DNA of 64,000 bases, from contig CAKSOL010000003.1 of the NCBI GenBank assembly GCA_934477125.1, forward strand, positions 1 through 64,000, given 5' to 3'. The translations under genes and the position numbers were made by a program. Below, in pieces: positions 63,572 to 64,000 of the stretch (position 1 is its first letter; the number at the start of each line of letters is the position of its first letter). Below the pieces are notes generated by a model. That model was not told where the DNA came from. It worked only from the letters and a program-made list of their open reading frames with translations, and did not search any database. The stretch comes from an uncultured Eubacteriales bacterium. Its GTDB lineage: Bacteria > Bacillota > Clostridia > Oscillospirales > Acutalibacteraceae.

Positions 63572-63585
63572 TGTAAGCACTTTCA
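63572..63585. promoter_or_regulatory. cre/LacI-type operator of the esterase gene
   Basis: Minus strand TGAAAGTGCTTACA, matching TGWNANCGNTNWCA with one mismatch (T for the central C, as in the site at 4128). It starts eight bases after the -10, covering the transcription start. Confidence 0.6.
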
Positions 63586-63593
63586 TTTTTGAT

Positions 63594-63622
63594 ATTATAG
63601 CATTATTCTTATATTAAGTCAA
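63594..63622 (-). promoter_or_regulatory. sigma-A promoter of the esterase gene
   Basis: Minus strand: -35 TTGACT (63622-63617), 17-bp spacer, -10 TATAAT (63599-63594). Near-consensus. Confidence 0.85.
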
Positions 63623-63687
63623 ATGTCTGTTCGCTCGGTTTCCGATCTGAAAATGGTTTAGCGTTTCATATCCGGATATTTAACCCT

Positions 63688-64000
63688 TCAGCGGCGCTGA
63701 TTTATTCTGAAATCACGGGGAGAAAGCCCGGCGCTGCGCTTGAACTCGCGGCTGAAATTGCTGCTGTCCGAAAAGCCGCAGACCTTGACGATTTCGGAAA
63801 TGCTCAATGCCGTTCCTGCAAGCAATATTTTCGCTTTGGCAAGGCGCAGAGCTTTTAAATAATCCATAACGGAATAGCCGGTAACGGTTTTGAATATGTG
63901 CGAAAGATAGTATTTGCTTATATGATATTCGGCGGCAAGCCCGGTTAAATTATATGCTTTTGCGATATCATTTTCAAATTGCCGCTGAATTTTACTGACT
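63688..64000 (-). CDS. AraC-family transcriptional regulator, C-terminal part (cut by window end)
   Basis: The minus-strand frame from the window edge to TGA at 63690-63688 gives 103 codons, all of the AraC double helix-turn-helix: LTGLAAEYHISKYYLSHIFK, GYSVMDYLKALRLAKAK, LSISEIVKVCGFSDSSNFSREFK and the final GLSPRDFRINQRR. The 5' part, with any sensor domain, lies beyond the window. It is not a close relative of the tandem AraC pair at 1341-2859. It may regulate this or a neighbouring carbohydrate locus. Confidence 0.92.
   Translation of the reverse strand, partial: VSKIQRQFENDIAKAYNLTGLAAEYHISKYYLSHIFKTVTGYSVMDYLKALRLAKAKILLAGTALSISEIVKVCGFSDSSNFSREFKRSAGLSPRDFRINQRR

Overview
The window looks like a Gram-positive gut or rumen Clostridia, most likely Oscillospirales/Ruminococcaceae-like. 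The evidence is signal peptides and lipoboxes of the Firmicutes type, strong Shine-Dalgarno sites, sigma-A promoters close to TTGACA-17-TATAAT, two proteins ending in type I-like dockerins, and ABC sugar importers in place of SusC/SusD. I cannot name the species.

Layout. Bases 1-750 hold the end of an rRNA operon: the 23S 3' end, tRNA-Lys(CTT), tRNA-Glu(CTC), 5S, tRNA-Asn(GTT), a second 5S and a terminator. Bases 750-1340 hold a possible decayed gene. Bases 1341-2859 (minus strand) encode two tandem, partly near-identical AraC regulators, divergent from a DMT-type transporter (3021-3935). From 4260 to 42327, about 38 kb of same-strand, tightly packed genes form a glycan-utilisation locus. A terminator and a complex regulatory region (42514-42855) lead into a second same-strand cluster (42856-62359). 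This starts with a LacI-family regulator and ends at a bidirectional terminator. A convergent esterase-like gene and the 3' end of another AraC gene close the window on the minus strand.

How it may work. Secreted multidomain enzymes act outside the cell: two GH29-like proteins, a GH16-like protein, a GH42-like giant and a CBM-only dockerin protein. They are held either by a dockerin or by a C-terminal membrane helix with a basic tail. Three solute-binding proteins and three permease pairs import the products, but no ATPase gene is present. Cytosolic enzymes finish the job: three tandem GH29-like proteins, GH95, GH36, GH78-like and GH2 hydrolases, a CE15-like esterase, an SGNH hydrolase, two other alpha/beta hydrolases, two Gfo/Idh/MocA oxidoreductases and a xylose-isomerase-like TIM barrel. 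The set fits a fucose/L-galactose-, rhamnose-, galactose- and uronic-acid-containing, esterified plant polysaccharide such as pectin side chains. The substrate is inference. No fucose or rhamnose catabolic genes are seen.

The most novel elements are: (i) an expanded GH29-like family of five members that lacks the His-His-Asp motif of classical GH29; (ii) a ~230-residue module that is repeated ten times over two proteins and that I cannot assign to a known CBM; (iii) LacI/CcpA-type 14-mers at promoters of three transcription units; and (iv) a 17-bp element shared exactly between the AraC leader and the start of the 38-kb cluster.
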